The notes beneath the pieces are model-generated. The model worked only from the letters and a program-made list of their open reading frames with translations, did not search any database and was not told the origin of the DNA. DNA of 64,000 bases from the NCBI RefSeq assembly GCF_002760245.1, contig NZ_ASCA01000056.1:1-64000 (forward strand), given 5' to 3'. Numbering within the stretch: the first letter of the stretch is position 1; each line of letters opens with the position of its first letter. Below are positions 7,948-18,322 of the stretch, in pieces. The translations under genes and the position numbers were made by a program. Source of the DNA: Streptococcus suis YS161. GTDB taxonomy: Bacteria; Bacillota; Bacilli; Lactobacillales; Streptococcaceae.

Positions 7948-8292
7948 GGGGTTGTTACGGATTCGACAGGCATTATGAGGCTTGTTCTGCAACTCATCGG
8001 CAGATGTAAAAATGCCAGTTAAATATAACTGCAAAAAATACAAACACTTACGCATTAGCAGCTTAATAACCTGCCTGCGTGACCATTCGCGAATTGCTTG
8101 TGTTTGCTGATTGGTCTTAAAATAGCAAGCTACGTTGGGATTGAGTCAGGCAGTTCCAAAAGAGATTTACTGACTCGCTTGGTCTAGGTTTGAGTTATGT
8201 ATCGAGTTCAAGTTAAAGCAAGACATAACCTATGGTTGTAGACGAATAAGTTAGCAGGTGTTTGGACGTGGGTTCGACTCCCACCAGCTCCA
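7948..8292 (+). ncRNA. ssrA: Transfer-messenger RNA (tmRNA)
   Basis: About 345 nt. The 5' end GGGGTTG pairs with CAGCTCC at the 3' end to give the tRNA-like acceptor stem. The conserved TACGGATTCGAC follows the 5' stem and the T arm GTGGGTTCGACTCCCAC precedes the 3' end. The tag frame at 8031-8063 encodes AKNTNTYALAA, then TAA TAA. With SmpB the RNA rescues stalled ribosomes and marks the product for ClpXP-type proteolysis. CCA is not encoded. The tag sequence is characteristic of streptococci. Confidence 0.97.
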
Positions 8293-8297
8293 TATAT

Positions 8298-8385
8298 GGA
8301 AGATTACTCAAGAGGCTCAAGAGGCCGTGTTGGAAACGCGGTAGGCGTGTAACAGCGTGCGTGGGTTCGAATCCCATGTCTTCCG
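8298..8385 (+). tRNA. tRNA-Ser (anticodon GGA)
   Basis: Class II tRNA of 88 nt with a long variable arm. The acceptor stem is GGAAGAT with GTCTTCC (8298-8304 and 8378-8384), discriminator G8385, anticodon loop TTGGAAA giving anticodon GGA, and T arm GTGGGTTCGAATCCCAT. CCA is not encoded. It begins 5 nt after tmRNA, so the two are probably co-transcribed and separated by processing; one terminator serves both. Confidence 0.93.
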
Positions 8386-8391
8386 TATGGC

Positions 8392-8418
8392 AAGAACGAT
8401 GAAAATCGTTCTTTTTTT
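8392..8418 (+). terminator. Intrinsic terminator of ssrA-tRNA-Ser
   Basis: Perfect 9-bp stem AAGAACGAT/ATCGTTCTT with a GAAA loop, then seven T residues. Confidence 0.92.
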
Positions 8419-8534
8419 CTTGCACTTGAAACTATCTAATAAGAATAATGTTCATTTTTTGCGAAAATTATCTTGTAATTTATCAAAAATGTGATATGAT
8501 AGTTAACAATATACTTACGAAAGAGGAAGTGTTG

Positions 8535-9542
8535 ATGTTGAATGTACAAGAATTAGCCAAGACAGAATTGCATTGCCATTTGGATGGTTCCTTATCTTTA
8601 TCGGCAATCCGACAACTTGCCCAACTGGCAGAAATTTCCATTCCAGACAAGGATGAGGAACTCAGAAAATTGGTCAGTATAGAGGGCAAGGTGGATAGCC
8701 TGATGACCTATTTGAAAACCTTTGACTTTGTTCGACCTCTTCTACAAACTGAGGAAGCGCTGGAAATAGCAACCTCCGATGTTCTACGTCAAGCATCAGA
8801 GGATGGAGTCCTCTATATTGAACTTCGCTTTGCACCAGAATTATCGACTGACAAGGGTTTGACTATTCTGGAAGCTGTGAATGCCGTCTTGCGTGGGATG
8901 GAAAAGGCTCAGAAGGAATTTGGTATAGTTGCCAAGCTCTTGGTCTGTGGCTTGAAACAAACTGATCCAAGGCAGACCAGAGAAATCTTTTCTGCTATTG
9001 CTGATTTGGCACCCAAAGGATTGGTTGGCTTTGATTTTGCTGGAAACGAGGCAGACTACCCAACTCATGAGTTGGCTGAGTGGATTGACTACACTCGATC
9101 TCTGGGTTACCCCATGACCTTCCATGCTGGTGAGTGTGGTTGCGTGACCAATGTAGCCCAAGCTCTGGCCTTGGGTATCAAGCGGATTGGACATGGAACG
9201 GCTCTTAGCGGTCACGCTGAGGCTATTCAGGCTTTTGTCAATAGCGGAGCAACGCTTGAGATGTGCCTGACTTCAAATCTCCAGACCGGAGCTGCCCAAA
9301 CTCTAGCAGACTTCCCCTATGAACAGCTGGTTCAAGCGGGAGCAAAGATTACCATCAATACTGATAATCGAACGGTTTCCAATACAAACCTAAATAAAGA
9401 ATATCAGCTATTTGTAGAGTATTTTGGAACGACCAAGGAAGAATTTTATCAATTCAACAGAAATGCTATTCAAGCAAGCTTTGCCAGTGAAGTAGAAAAG
9501 GCAAATTTACTAGATGTCCTAGCCCAAAAGTATAATTTGTAA
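8535..9542 (+). CDS. add: Adenosine deaminase
   Basis: A 335-residue amidohydrolase that converts adenosine and deoxyadenosine to inosine and deoxyinosine in purine salvage. Zinc ligands HCH are at residues 13-15 (ELHCHLDGSL), FHAGE carries the catalytic Glu (about 197-201), IGHGT the next His, and NTDN the final Asp. The ATG at 8535 follows AAGAGGAAG with good spacing; a longer in-frame start at 8448 lies in the promoter region. The family also contains adenine deaminases of similar length, so the substrate is not fully settled. The gene is alone, with a shared terminator against the convergent ABC genes. Confidence 0.85.
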   Translation: MLNVQELAKTELHCHLDGSLSLSAIRQLAQLAEISIPDKDEELRKLVSIEGKVDSLMTYLKTFDFVRPLLQTEEALEIATSDVLRQASEDGVLYIELRFAPELSTDKGLTILEAVNAVLRGMEKAQKEFGIVAKLLVCGLKQTDPRQTREIFSAIADLAPKGLVGFDFAGNEADYPTHELAEWIDYTRSLGYPMTFHAGECGCVTNVAQALALGIKRIGHGTALSGHAEAIQAFVNSGATLEMCLTSNLQTGAAQTLADFPYEQLVQAGAKITINTDNRTVSNTNLNKEYQLFVEYFGTTKEEFYQFNRNAIQASFASEVEKANLLDVLAQKYNL

Positions 9543-9546
9543 AAAG

Positions 9547-9588
9547 AAAGCTCTAGGCCATGTCAGAACGACCGGCAAAGAGCTTTTT
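9547..9588. terminator. Bidirectional terminator between add and the convergent ABC operon
   Basis: Arms AAAGCTCT (9547-9554) and AGAGCTTT (9579-9586), with T-rich DNA on the right and A-rich DNA on the left. Confidence 0.6.
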
Positions 9589-9589
9589 C

Positions 9590-10372
9590 TTATTGCAGAT
9601 TTAATTTCTTAGTCATGATAAAGTGTGTACCAAAATAGTAGGCAAAGGCCAGAATGATATTGATCAAGGCCAAGATAGGATTTGGGTATAATGGTAGCGC
9701 GGCATTATAAAGGTTCTCTAGATAATTGGTAAAAACGAGAGTCCCAAACACACCAACTACAATTGAAATGCCAATATAGGTCAAAATGGCAAATAGGAGT
9801 CGATGGTCTTTAAATAGTTGACCAACAGAAATGGAGAAGTAGATCAGCAAGATTCCCATTGTTGACTCGATAAGTGAATAAAATAAATGAGCAAAAACTA
9901 CCGACCAGTCTAATTCTTGAATGAGGGTTTGGAGTTCAGGGATAACAAATTCTCCACTTCCGAGCATGAGGACTGCTAAAATAATCCCGATTGAAAGAAC
10001 AATGTTAACTCCTGCTAAAAAGTACCAAACCAAAGATGCCAAGAGTTTACTTAGAATAATATGGTGGCTTGAAACTGGCAAGGTCATGGTCAAATAGCCC
10101 TGACGACCATAGACATTTTTTCTAAATCGGTTAATAACCATGAAAAAGGTGGATAAACCGAGGGCAGCAATCAGGATACCGATGGTCATGAAGGATGTAG
10201 CGAAAAGAACCATTTCAGCACCGCTAGGTTCTGTGGTTCCAGCTTGTGTTCGGATTGTCAAAGCTTGTAACCAGAATCCAAGTATTGCAGACAGGACCAA
10301 TGCCCCAGCATAAATTCCTACATACCATTTCCCAACGGATTGAAATTCATATTTGACTAATTTCTTAAACAT
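9590..10372 (-). CDS. ABC-2 type transporter permease
   Basis: A 260-residue membrane protein with about six hydrophobic segments (for example VGIYAGALVLSAILGFWLQAL near residue 20 and IGILIAALGLSTFFMVINRF near 85). It is the membrane partner of the ATPase encoded just upstream in the same operon (17-bp gap). The order GntR regulator, ATPase, permease is typical of YtrA-type operons, which respond to envelope stress or cell-wall antibiotics and export unknown substrates. The substrate cannot be inferred. Confidence 0.75.
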   Translation of the reverse strand: MFKKLVKYEFQSVGKWYVGIYAGALVLSAILGFWLQALTIRTQAGTTEPSGAEMVLFATSFMTIGILIAALGLSTFFMVINRFRKNVYGRQGYLTMTLPVSSHHIILSKLLASLVWYFLAGVNIVLSIGIILAVLMLGSGEFVIPELQTLIQELDWSVVFAHLFYSLIESTMGILLIYFSISVGQLFKDHRLLFAILTYIGISIVVGVFGTLVFTNYLENLYNAALPLYPNPILALINIILAFAYYFGTHFIMTKKLNLQ

Positions 10373-10388
10373 AGCAATCTCCTTCTAA

Positions 10389-11096
10389 CTAAGCCTTAAA
10401 GTCTTGGCGGAAGAGTTCGTCAATGGACTCGCCACTTTCGATACGGAGGTCATCCACGTTTTCATGGCGAATAACACTACCATATTGAAGGAAAATTACT
10501 TCGTCCAAAATTTGTTCAACATCTGAAATCAAATGAGTGGAGATGATCACAGAGGCAGTAGGCGAATAGTTGTTGACGATGGTTTTTAAAATATAATCAC
10601 GAGCAGCAGGGTCAACACCACCAATTGGCTCATCCAAGACATAGAGTTGTGCCTGACGGCTCATTACCAAGATCAGCTGAACCTTTTCCTTGTTCCCTTT
10701 TGACAGGTGTTTCATGCGGCTGTTCAAGTCAATCCCCAGATCTTGCAAGAGGTGAAGGGCGCGTTCCTTGTCAAAGTCCGCATAGAAATCTGTAAAGAAG
10801 GTGATAGCATCAGAAACCTTCATGCTTTCATCAAGATAGGTCGTATCTGGGAGATAAGATACAATTGCCTTGGTTTCTGGCGATGGGGTACGACCATTGA
10901 TTAATACTTGACCATATTCTGGTTGCAACAGACCGTTGATCAATTTAATCATGGTCGTTTTACCTGAACCATTTGGTCCCAAAAGTCCTATGATTTTTCC
11001 AGCAGTCAACTTCAAATTGACATTATTTAGGGCGACAGCTCCACCATAAGATTTTGAAACTTGTTGTAGCTCAACCAAAGTATATGCGTTATTCAT
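10389..11096 (-). CDS. ABC transporter ATP-binding protein
   Basis: A 235-residue ATPase of the ABC-2 (CcmA-like) class. Walker A is GPNGSGKTT (about residues 39-47), the signature region reads LSKGNKEKVQL (about 131-141), Walker B is LYVLDEPIGGVDP and the switch His lies in IISTHL. It should power the permease at 9590-10372. Its start overlaps the end of the upstream gntR gene by 8 nt, indicating translational coupling. Confidence 0.85.
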   Translation of the reverse strand: MNNAYTLVELQQVSKSYGGAVALNNVNLKLTAGKIIGLLGPNGSGKTTMIKLINGLLQPEYGQVLINGRTPSPETKAIVSYLPDTTYLDESMKVSDAITFFTDFYADFDKERALHLLQDLGIDLNSRMKHLSKGNKEKVQLILVMSRQAQLYVLDEPIGGVDPAARDYILKTIVNNYSPTASVIISTHLISDVEQILDEVIFLQYGSVIRHENVDDLRIESGESIDELFRQDFKA

Positions 11097-11463
11097 AAGT
11101 GACTCCTTTCAAATAATCATCTAACTGGCCAGTGAGGTCGTCGTGTTTGAAACCCAAATCTAACATATTGTTCACAAAATTCTCGAGTTCTTTTTGTGCT
11201 AAATGTAGGCGAGTTTGTGTAATCAATTCTTGATTATCTGTTACAAAACGACCTGTTGTGCGAACCGAATAAACAAAGCCTTCCGTTTCTAAATCAGACA
11301 AAGCGCGCTGAACGGTATTTGGATTGACGCCAGCAATTTCGGCTAAGTCACGAACAGTGGGAAGTTTATCTCCAGATTTTAATTGATTAGTCACAATCTG
11401 CAATTTAATAGTATTGCTGATTTGAATATAGATGGGGATGTTATTATCAAATTTCCAAGCCAT
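11089..11463 (-). CDS. GntR-family (YtrA-type) transcriptional regulator
   Basis: A 124-residue protein with an N-terminal winged helix (IYIQISNTIKLQIVTNQLKSG, then LPTVRDLAEIAGVNPNTVQRAL) and a short C-terminal tail. This short effector-less form defines the YtrA subfamily. It probably represses its own operon with the ABC genes. Two in-frame ATGs are possible; the one at 11463 (MAWKF) is preferred because GAAAGGA lies 8 nt away, against 2 nt for the ATG at 11469. Upstream is an AT-rich intergenic region shared with divergent dnaE. Confidence 0.85.
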   Translation of the reverse strand: MAWKFDNNIPIYIQISNTIKLQIVTNQLKSGDKLPTVRDLAEIAGVNPNTVQRALSDLETEGFVYSVRTTGRFVTDNQELITQTRLHLAQKELENFVNNMLDLGFKHDDLTGQLDDYLKGVTYE

Positions 11464-11614
11464 AATCATTTCCTTTCTAGGATGACACCGTGTTTATGTC
11501 TTATCTTAATAATACAACAAACTATATAAATTAGCAAGAAAAATGTTTTGAATTTTTAAAAAATATTTTTGGATAAATATTTGATATAATAGAAGAAATA
11601 AAAAGGAGAAGACC

Positions 11615-14600
11615 ATGCTGGCACAACTAGATACAAAAACCGTCTATACCTTTATGGATAGCATGGTGACCATTGAAGAATATGTAAGAAGAGCTAAGTC
11701 GCTGGGCTACCAAGCCTTGGGGATGATGGATAAGAATAGTCTATATGCGGCTTACAGTTTTATGGAAACTTGTCAGAAGGCAGGAATACAGCCAATCATC
11801 GGCTGTGAATTGGACTGGCAGTTGGAGGGGCAGGAGCGAGAAGTGACAACTCAGTTGATTGCCTTGACCACCAAGGGCTATCGAAATCTCTTGAAAATAT
11901 CGACTGGAAAAATGACTGGACAGGATAACTTTGAAGATATTCGCCAGTATTTAGTCGACATAGCAGTGGTTGTTCCTTATTTTTCTGGCATTGAGCACCT
12001 TGAGTTAGGTGTTAACTATTATATCGGAGTGACGGTTGATACACCAGTTCAAGACTTTAAGCAAGCAATACTCCCAATTCATACGGTTCGTTTTTTCGAG
12101 GAGAACCAGATGGAGAGCTTGCAGGTCCTTCATGCCATTCGGGACAATGTGCCGCTCAATCAAGTGGCGGATTTGGATAAGCGACAAATTCTTTTATCTG
12201 CGGATAGTTTAACCAGTCTATTTTCTAGTCGTTTTCCTCAGGCGGTAGACAATCTGCGTGACTTGGTTGTAGGTATTTCCTACCAATTAAATACTGACTT
12301 GAAGTTACCTCGTTTTAATCGTGACAGACCTGCAGTGGAAGAATTATACGAGCGCTCCTATCAAGGATTAGAAGAGATGGGCTTGACTAATTCACTGTAT
12401 AAGGAACGCTTGGAAAAGGAATTATCCATTATTCATCAAATGGGATTTGATGATTATTTCTTGATTGTATGGGACCTACTTCGTTTTGGACGTAGCCAAG
12501 GGTACTACATGGGAATGGGGCGCGGTTCAGCTGTTGGAAGCCTAGTTGCCTACGCCTTAAATATCACAGGCATTGATCCTGTTAAGCATAATCTTCTCTT
12601 TGAACGCTTTCTCAATGCTGAACGTTATTCAATGCCCGATATTGATATTGATATTCCAGATATTCATCGAGCAGATTTTATTCGTTATGTACGAGATCGT
12701 TATGGTTCAACCCATGCTGCGCAAATTGTAACCTACTCGACTTTTGGAGCTAAGCAGGCCATTCGTGATGTATTTAAGCGTTTCGGAACACCTGAATATG
12801 AGTTAAGTAATATTACCAAGAAAATTTCATTTAGGGATAGTCTTACTTCTGCCTATCAGCGAAATGCCGCTTTTCGTCAGATTATCAATAGTAAGATAGA
12901 GTACCAAAAAGCTTTTGCGATTGCTCAACAAATTGAAGGGCAACCCCGACAGACTTCTATCCATGCAGCAGGGATAGTGATGAGTGATGAGGACTTGACA
13001 GATACCATCCCTCTTAAAATAGGGGATGACATGCTGGTAACCCAATATGATGCACATGCTGTTGAGGCGAATGGTCTGTTGAAAATGGATTTCCTTGGCT
13101 TACGAAATCTGACCTTTGTGCAAAAAATGGCAGAAGGAGTACGTGAACGTTATCAGCAGGAAATTGATATTGCCAAGATAGATTTAGAAGACAAGAAAAC
13201 CTTGGAACTTTTTGCTGCTGGTCGGACTAAGGGAATTTTTCAATTTGAACAGCCTGGTGCGATTAGCCTGCTTCGAAGGGTCAAACCTGGTCGATTTGAA
13301 GATATAGTTGCAACAACGAGTTTGAATAGACCGGGGGCTAGTGATTATTCGGATAACTTTGTAAAACGCAAACATGGACAAGAGACAGTTGATTTGTTGG
13401 ACCCAACCATTGCTCCTATTTTACAACCGACTTATGGTATCATGCTTTATCAGGAACAGGTCATGCAGATTGCACAGGTCTATGCAGGATTTACGCTTGG
13501 CAAGGCGGATTTACTCCGCAGGGCGATGTCTAAAAAGAATGCCCAGGAAATGCAGGCAATGGAAGCGGAATTTTTACAGGGAGCACTGAAAAACGGACAT
13601 GCTGAAGAGAATGCAAGGGAAATATTTGGCATGATGGCTAAGTTCGCTGGTTATGGTTTTAACCGTAGCCACGCCTATGCTTATTCAGCCTTAGCCTTTC
13701 AAATGGCCTATTTCAAGAGTCACTATACGGATGTCTTTTTTGATGTCATGCTCAATCATTCTAGCAGTGCTTATATTGAAGATGCGATGCAGTTTGACTT
13801 TGAGGTAGCCCGACTAACGATTAACAATATTCCTTATCACGATAAGTTTGATCAAAGTAAGGTTTACCTAGGATTAAAAACACTAAAAGGTTTGCCTAAA
13901 GATTTAGCTTTATGGATATTGGATCATCGTCCCTATAAGTCTGTAGAAGATTTTATTTTGCGCTTGCCAGATAATTTCAAGAAAAAAGATTTACTAATCC
14001 CTCTTATTCAGATTGGTTTATTTGATGATTTTGACGCCAATCGTAAAAAGATTATTGAAAATCTAGACAATCTCTTTGTCTTTGCAGAGGCAATTGGTAC
14101 ATTTTTTGCAGAGGAGAGTTATAGTTGGACAGATGTGGAAGATTACAGCGACAGCGAAAAATTTATGCTAGAGCAAGAATTGCTAGGTGTTGGTATTAGT
14201 CCGCATCCGTTAGTCAATATTTGTCGAGAGTCTAAGCGTAGTTTTACAGATTTGGCTGATTTAGCGGTTGGTAATCGAGTGACCGTTCTTGTGCAGATTC
14301 AAGCTATTCGATTGATTCGTACCAAAAAGACTGGGGAGCAGATGGCGTTTCTTCGAGTGACAGATACCAAGAGGACGCTTGAAGTAACTCTTTTCCCAGA
14401 CTCTTATCGCCAATACGCTTCTATTTTGGAAGAAGGGGGAATGGGATACATCACAGGTAGAGTGCAAGAGCGCGATGGACAGTTGCAATTAGTTCTAGAA
14501 AAATTAGAGCCTGTCAGTTTGGAGAAATTTTGGATTCTTCTGGAAAATCGAGAACACGATTATGCTGTTGCTCGTATTTTGGATAAATATAGAGGAAGCA

Positions 14601-14725
14601 TTCCAGTAGTACTTCATTATCAAGATAGTAATCAGACAATTCAGGCTGAGCACCACATGGTTATGAAAACGCCTCAATTAGAAGAAGAGTTAAGTGAATT
14701 TGTTATGAAAACGATTTTTCGATAA
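11615..14725 (+). CDS. dnaE: DNA polymerase III subunit alpha (DnaE)
   Basis: A 1036-residue polymerase of the DnaE1 type of low-GC Gram-positives, which extends primers on the lagging strand alongside PolC. An N-terminal PHP domain (residues 1-200) is followed by the C-family polymerase core with GRGSAVGS (about 302-309) and the catalytic Asp motif PDIDIDI (about 347-353). A helix-hairpin-helix lies around 760-800 and a C-terminal OB-fold at about 890-980. The length is normal for streptococci. RBS AAAAGGAG precedes the ATG. It may share transcripts with pfkA, but pfkA also has its own promoter. Confidence 0.95.
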   Translation: MLAQLDTKTVYTFMDSMVTIEEYVRRAKSLGYQALGMMDKNSLYAAYSFMETCQKAGIQPIIGCELDWQLEGQEREVTTQLIALTTKGYRNLLKISTGKMTGQDNFEDIRQYLVDIAVVVPYFSGIEHLELGVNYYIGVTVDTPVQDFKQAILPIHTVRFFEENQMESLQVLHAIRDNVPLNQVADLDKRQILLSADSLTSLFSSRFPQAVDNLRDLVVGISYQLNTDLKLPRFNRDRPAVEELYERSYQGLEEMGLTNSLYKERLEKELSIIHQMGFDDYFLIVWDLLRFGRSQGYYMGMGRGSAVGSLVAYALNITGIDPVKHNLLFERFLNAERYSMPDIDIDIPDIHRADFIRYVRDRYGSTHAAQIVTYSTFGAKQAIRDVFKRFGTPEYELSNITKKISFRDSLTSAYQRNAAFRQIINSKIEYQKAFAIAQQIEGQPRQTSIHAAGIVMSDEDLTDTIPLKIGDDMLVTQYDAHAVEANGLLKMDFLGLRNLTFVQKMAEGVRERYQQEIDIAKIDLEDKKTLELFAAGRTKGIFQFEQPGAISLLRRVKPGRFEDIVATTSLNRPGASDYSDNFVKRKHGQETVDLLDPTIAPILQPTYGIMLYQEQVMQIAQVYAGFTLGKADLLRRAMSKKNAQEMQAMEAEFLQGALKNGHAEENAREIFGMMAKFAGYGFNRSHAYAYSALAFQMAYFKSHYTDVFFDVMLNHSSSAYIEDAMQFDFEVARLTINNIPYHDKFDQSKVYLGLKTLKGLPKDLALWILDHRPYKSVEDFILRLPDNFKKKDLLIPLIQIGLFDDFDANRKKIIENLDNLFVFAEAIGTFFAEESYSWTDVEDYSDSEKFMLEQELLGVGISPHPLVNICRESKRSFTDLADLAVGNRVTVLVQIQAIRLIRTKKTGEQMAFLRVTDTKRTLEVTLFPDSYRQYASILEEGGMGYITGRVQERDGQLQLVLEKLEPVSLEKFWILLENREHDYAVARILDKYRGSIPVVLHYQDSNQTIQAEHHMVMKTPQLEEELSEFVMKTIFR
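14706..14719 (+). promoter_or_regulatory. Possible CcpA (cre) site upstream of pfkA
   Basis: TGAAAACGATTTTT matches the cre consensus TGWAANCGNTNWCA at 12 of 14 positions. It overlaps the last codons of dnaE and is centred about 65 bp upstream of the predicted pfkA start site, an activating rather than repressing position. Confidence 0.35.
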
Positions 14726-14762
14726 AAAAATAGCAAAAAGTCAAGCAAGTTTAGGTTAAGTA

Positions 14763-14771
14763 TGTTATAAT
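14763..14771 (+). promoter_or_regulatory. Extended -10 promoter of pfkA
   Basis: TGT-TATAAT, 38 bp before the pfkA ATG. No good -35 is seen at 17 bp. Confidence 0.65.
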
Positions 14772-14806
14772 AGGGCAGTTAAAATGAAAAGTTAAAGGAG
14801 CATTAA

Positions 14807-15820
<1,014 letters not shown>

Positions 15821-15886
15821 TTTGACATTTCATTAAAGTGTTATTAAGGGTCATAAGACCATTAAATAAAAAGGAGTTTTGTTAAG

Positions 15887-17392
15887 ATGAATAAACGTGT
15901 AAAAATCGTTGCAACCCTTGGTCCTGCGGTAGAAATCCGTGGTGGAAAAAAATTCGGTGATGATGGTTACTGGGGTGAAAGCCTTGATGTAGAAGCATCA
16001 GCACAGAAAATTGCTCAATTGATTACCGAAGGTGCAAACGTATTCCGTTTCAACTTCTCACACGGTGACCACCAAGAACAAGGTGAGCGTATGGCAACTG
16101 TGCGCCGTGCGGAAGAAATTGCTGGTAAAAAAGTTGGTTTCTTGTTGGATACAAAAGGTCCAGAAATCCGTACAGAATTGTTTGAAGGTGATGCAAAAGA
16201 GTTTTCATACACAACTGGTGAAAAAATCCGCGTAGCAACTAAACAAGGCATTAAGTCAACTCGCGATGTTATTGCATTGAACGTTGCTGGTGGTTTGGAT
16301 GTATTTGACGATGTTGAAGTTGGTAAACAAGTTCTTGTTGACGATGGTAAACTAGGTCTTAAAGTCATCGAAAAAGATGCTGAAAAACGTGAATTTGTTG
16401 TTGAAGTTGAAAACGACGGTGTTATCGCTAAACAAAAAGGTGTAAACATTCCTTATACAAAAATTCCTTTCCCAGCTCTTGCTGACCGCGACAACGCTGA
16501 TATCCGTTTCGGTTTGGAACAAGGTTTGAACTTCATCGCAATTTCATTCGTTCGTTCAGCAAAAGATGTTGAAGAAGTTCGTAACATTCTTAAAGAAACT
16601 GGTAATGAGCACGTTCAATTGTTCTCAAAAATCGAAAACCAACAAGGTATCGACAATATTGATGAAATCATTGAAGCTTCAGATGGTATCATGATTGCTC
16701 GTGGTGACATGGGTATCGAAGTACCATTCGAAATGGTTCCAGTTTACCAAAAAATGATTATCACTAAAGTGAATGCAGCTGGTAAAGCAGTTATCACAGC
16801 AACAAACATGTTGGAAACAATGACTGAAAAACCACGTGCAACTCGTTCTGAAGTATCTGACGTATTCAACGCAGTTATCGACGGTACTGACGCAACAATG
16901 CTTTCAGGTGAGTCTGCAAACGGTAAATATCCAGTTGAATCAGTTCGTACAATGGCAACTATTGCTAAAAACGCACAAACTCTTCTTAACGAATACGGTC
17001 GTTTGAACTCTGATCACTTTAACCGTGCATCTAAAACAGAAGTTATTGCATCTGCAGTAAAAGATGCTTGTCACTCAATGAACATCAAGTTGGTTGTAAC
17101 AGTTACTGAAACTGGTTACTCAGCTCGTTCAATCTCTAAATACCGTCCAGATGCTGACATCTTGGCAGTAACATTTACTGAGAAAGTACAAAAATCATTG
17201 ATGCTTAACTGGGGTGTTATCCCGGTTGTAACAAACCGTCCAGATTCAACTGACGATATGTTTGATTTGGCTGAACGCATTGCCAAAGAACAAGGTCTTG
17301 TTGAAGCAGGAGATGATATTGTTATCGTTGCTGGTGTGCCTGTAGGTGTTGCAGGTTCAACAAACACTATGCGTGTTCGTACAGTAAAATAA
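15887..17392 (+). CDS. pyk: Pyruvate kinase
   Basis: A 501-residue enzyme converting phosphoenolpyruvate and ADP to pyruvate and ATP. Visible are KIVATLGPA at the N-terminus, NFSHG (about 56-60), LLDTKGPEIRT, the catalytic-Lys region QLFSKIENQQG (about 245), IMIARGDMGIEVP and MLSGESANGKYP. A C-terminal allosteric domain follows, ending near 501. It is the second gene of the pfkA operon, with RBS AAGGAG and a strong terminator at 17395. High-expression codon use is evident. Confidence 0.97.
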   Translation: MNKRVKIVATLGPAVEIRGGKKFGDDGYWGESLDVEASAQKIAQLITEGANVFRFNFSHGDHQEQGERMATVRRAEEIAGKKVGFLLDTKGPEIRTELFEGDAKEFSYTTGEKIRVATKQGIKSTRDVIALNVAGGLDVFDDVEVGKQVLVDDGKLGLKVIEKDAEKREFVVEVENDGVIAKQKGVNIPYTKIPFPALADRDNADIRFGLEQGLNFIAISFVRSAKDVEEVRNILKETGNEHVQLFSKIENQQGIDNIDEIIEASDGIMIARGDMGIEVPFEMVPVYQKMIITKVNAAGKAVITATNMLETMTEKPRATRSEVSDVFNAVIDGTDATMLSGESANGKYPVESVRTMATIAKNAQTLLNEYGRLNSDHFNRASKTEVIASAVKDACHSMNIKLVVTVTETGYSARSISKYRPDADILAVTFTEKVQKSLMLNWGVIPVVTNRPDSTDDMFDLAERIAKEQGLVEAGDDIVIVAGVPVGVAGSTNTMRVRTVK

Positions 17393-17394
17393 TC

Positions 17395-17418
17395 AAAAAG
17401 GTCCTTTTGGACCTTTTT
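17395..17418 (+). terminator. Intrinsic terminator of pfkA-pyk
   Basis: AAAAAGGTCC-TTTT-GGACCTTTTT hairpin. IS200-like copy 2 begins 7 nt beyond the T run. Confidence 0.92.
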
Positions 17419-17425
17419 GTCGTGA

Positions 17426-18246
17426 TTATGTGACTTTTAGTCCGTCACGCTCCGTAAGGTGCGTGACAATAAACCACCCGCTATGCGGGTGCGCGACGAA
17501 GGTTATACCAAAAAAACTCCAAACGCGATACAATAAAGGTGTTCAAGCCAATTGTAAAGCGAAAGGAGAAAAGTAAGGCACTCAGGAACATAGTTTATCA
17601 CATACAAAGTGGTTGTGTTCTACCACATTGTCTTCACACCTAAGTATAGACGAAAAATCATCTATAATCAATATCGAAGTAGTTTGGGAGAAATATTTCG
17701 ACGTTTGTGTACTTATAAAGGTGTTGAAATTATCGAAGGACATCTGATGCCGGATCATGTTCATATGTTAGTCAGTATTCCTCCGCGATTAAGTGTATCA
17801 AGTTTTATGGGATATTTAAAAGGTAAGAGTGCTCTAATGATGTTTGATAAACACGCCAATCTCTCTATAAATTTGGTAATCGTCATTTCTGGGCAGAGAG
17901 CTTCAACAATTTGGGGAATTGTTGAAGAGTGTAAGTTGGACTTAATGAAGCCACAATTAAGAAATATATACAAGAATAAAGAAATTATCCAGTGGATGAT
18001 TTCTTCACGAGCTTAAAATCTAGAAAGCGAGTTAAACATGATATAGCACTTGATAAGTTAAGTGTAAAAGAGTATGAAGATCCCTTTAGGGATAATGGCA
18101 AGTAGTACGAATGCCTCTTTAAGAGGCTAGTGACGAGTCAAAAGCAGTGAGGCTTGAACAAAGTGAAAGCCAGCGTCTTTGGGCGCTGGCTGGTGATGTG
18201 GGCTTATAGCCCTTGTTCAAACCACCCGTTTGACGGGTGGTCATGA
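17426..18246 (+). mobile_element. IS200/IS605-family element, copy 2 (decayed)
   Basis: About 821 bp, same orientation and nearly the same sequence as 6420-7244. The left-end hairpin here is a perfect GTCACGC/GCGTGAC pair, and the CACCCGC/GCGGGTG and CACCCGT/ACGGGTG end hairpins are kept. The transposase frame carries the same frameshifts and stop as copy 1 and has also lost its ATG (AAG at 17575-17577). Confidence 0.88.
17575..18105 (+). pseudogene. tnpA: IS200-type TnpA transposase, no start codon and frameshifted
   Basis: Relative to copy 1 the start ATG is AAG. The same one-base shift before YHIVFTPKYRR is present, together with the shift after HANL, the shift before LNEATIKKY and the TAA after IQE. 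The HUH motif HVH (PDHVHMLV) remains legible. The product cannot be an active transposase, so any movement would need a transposase supplied in trans. Confidence 0.85.
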
Positions 18247-18322
18247 TTTATTTATTGGTTAGATAACAACTAGTCTTAGTATCTACATTTAAAGAGTTAG
18301 TAGAATCTAAACGTATCGTATC

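Noticed and set aside
8213-8425. 70-codon minus-strand frame over tmRNA and tRNA-Ser
   Set aside because: Antisense shadow of two structured RNA genes.
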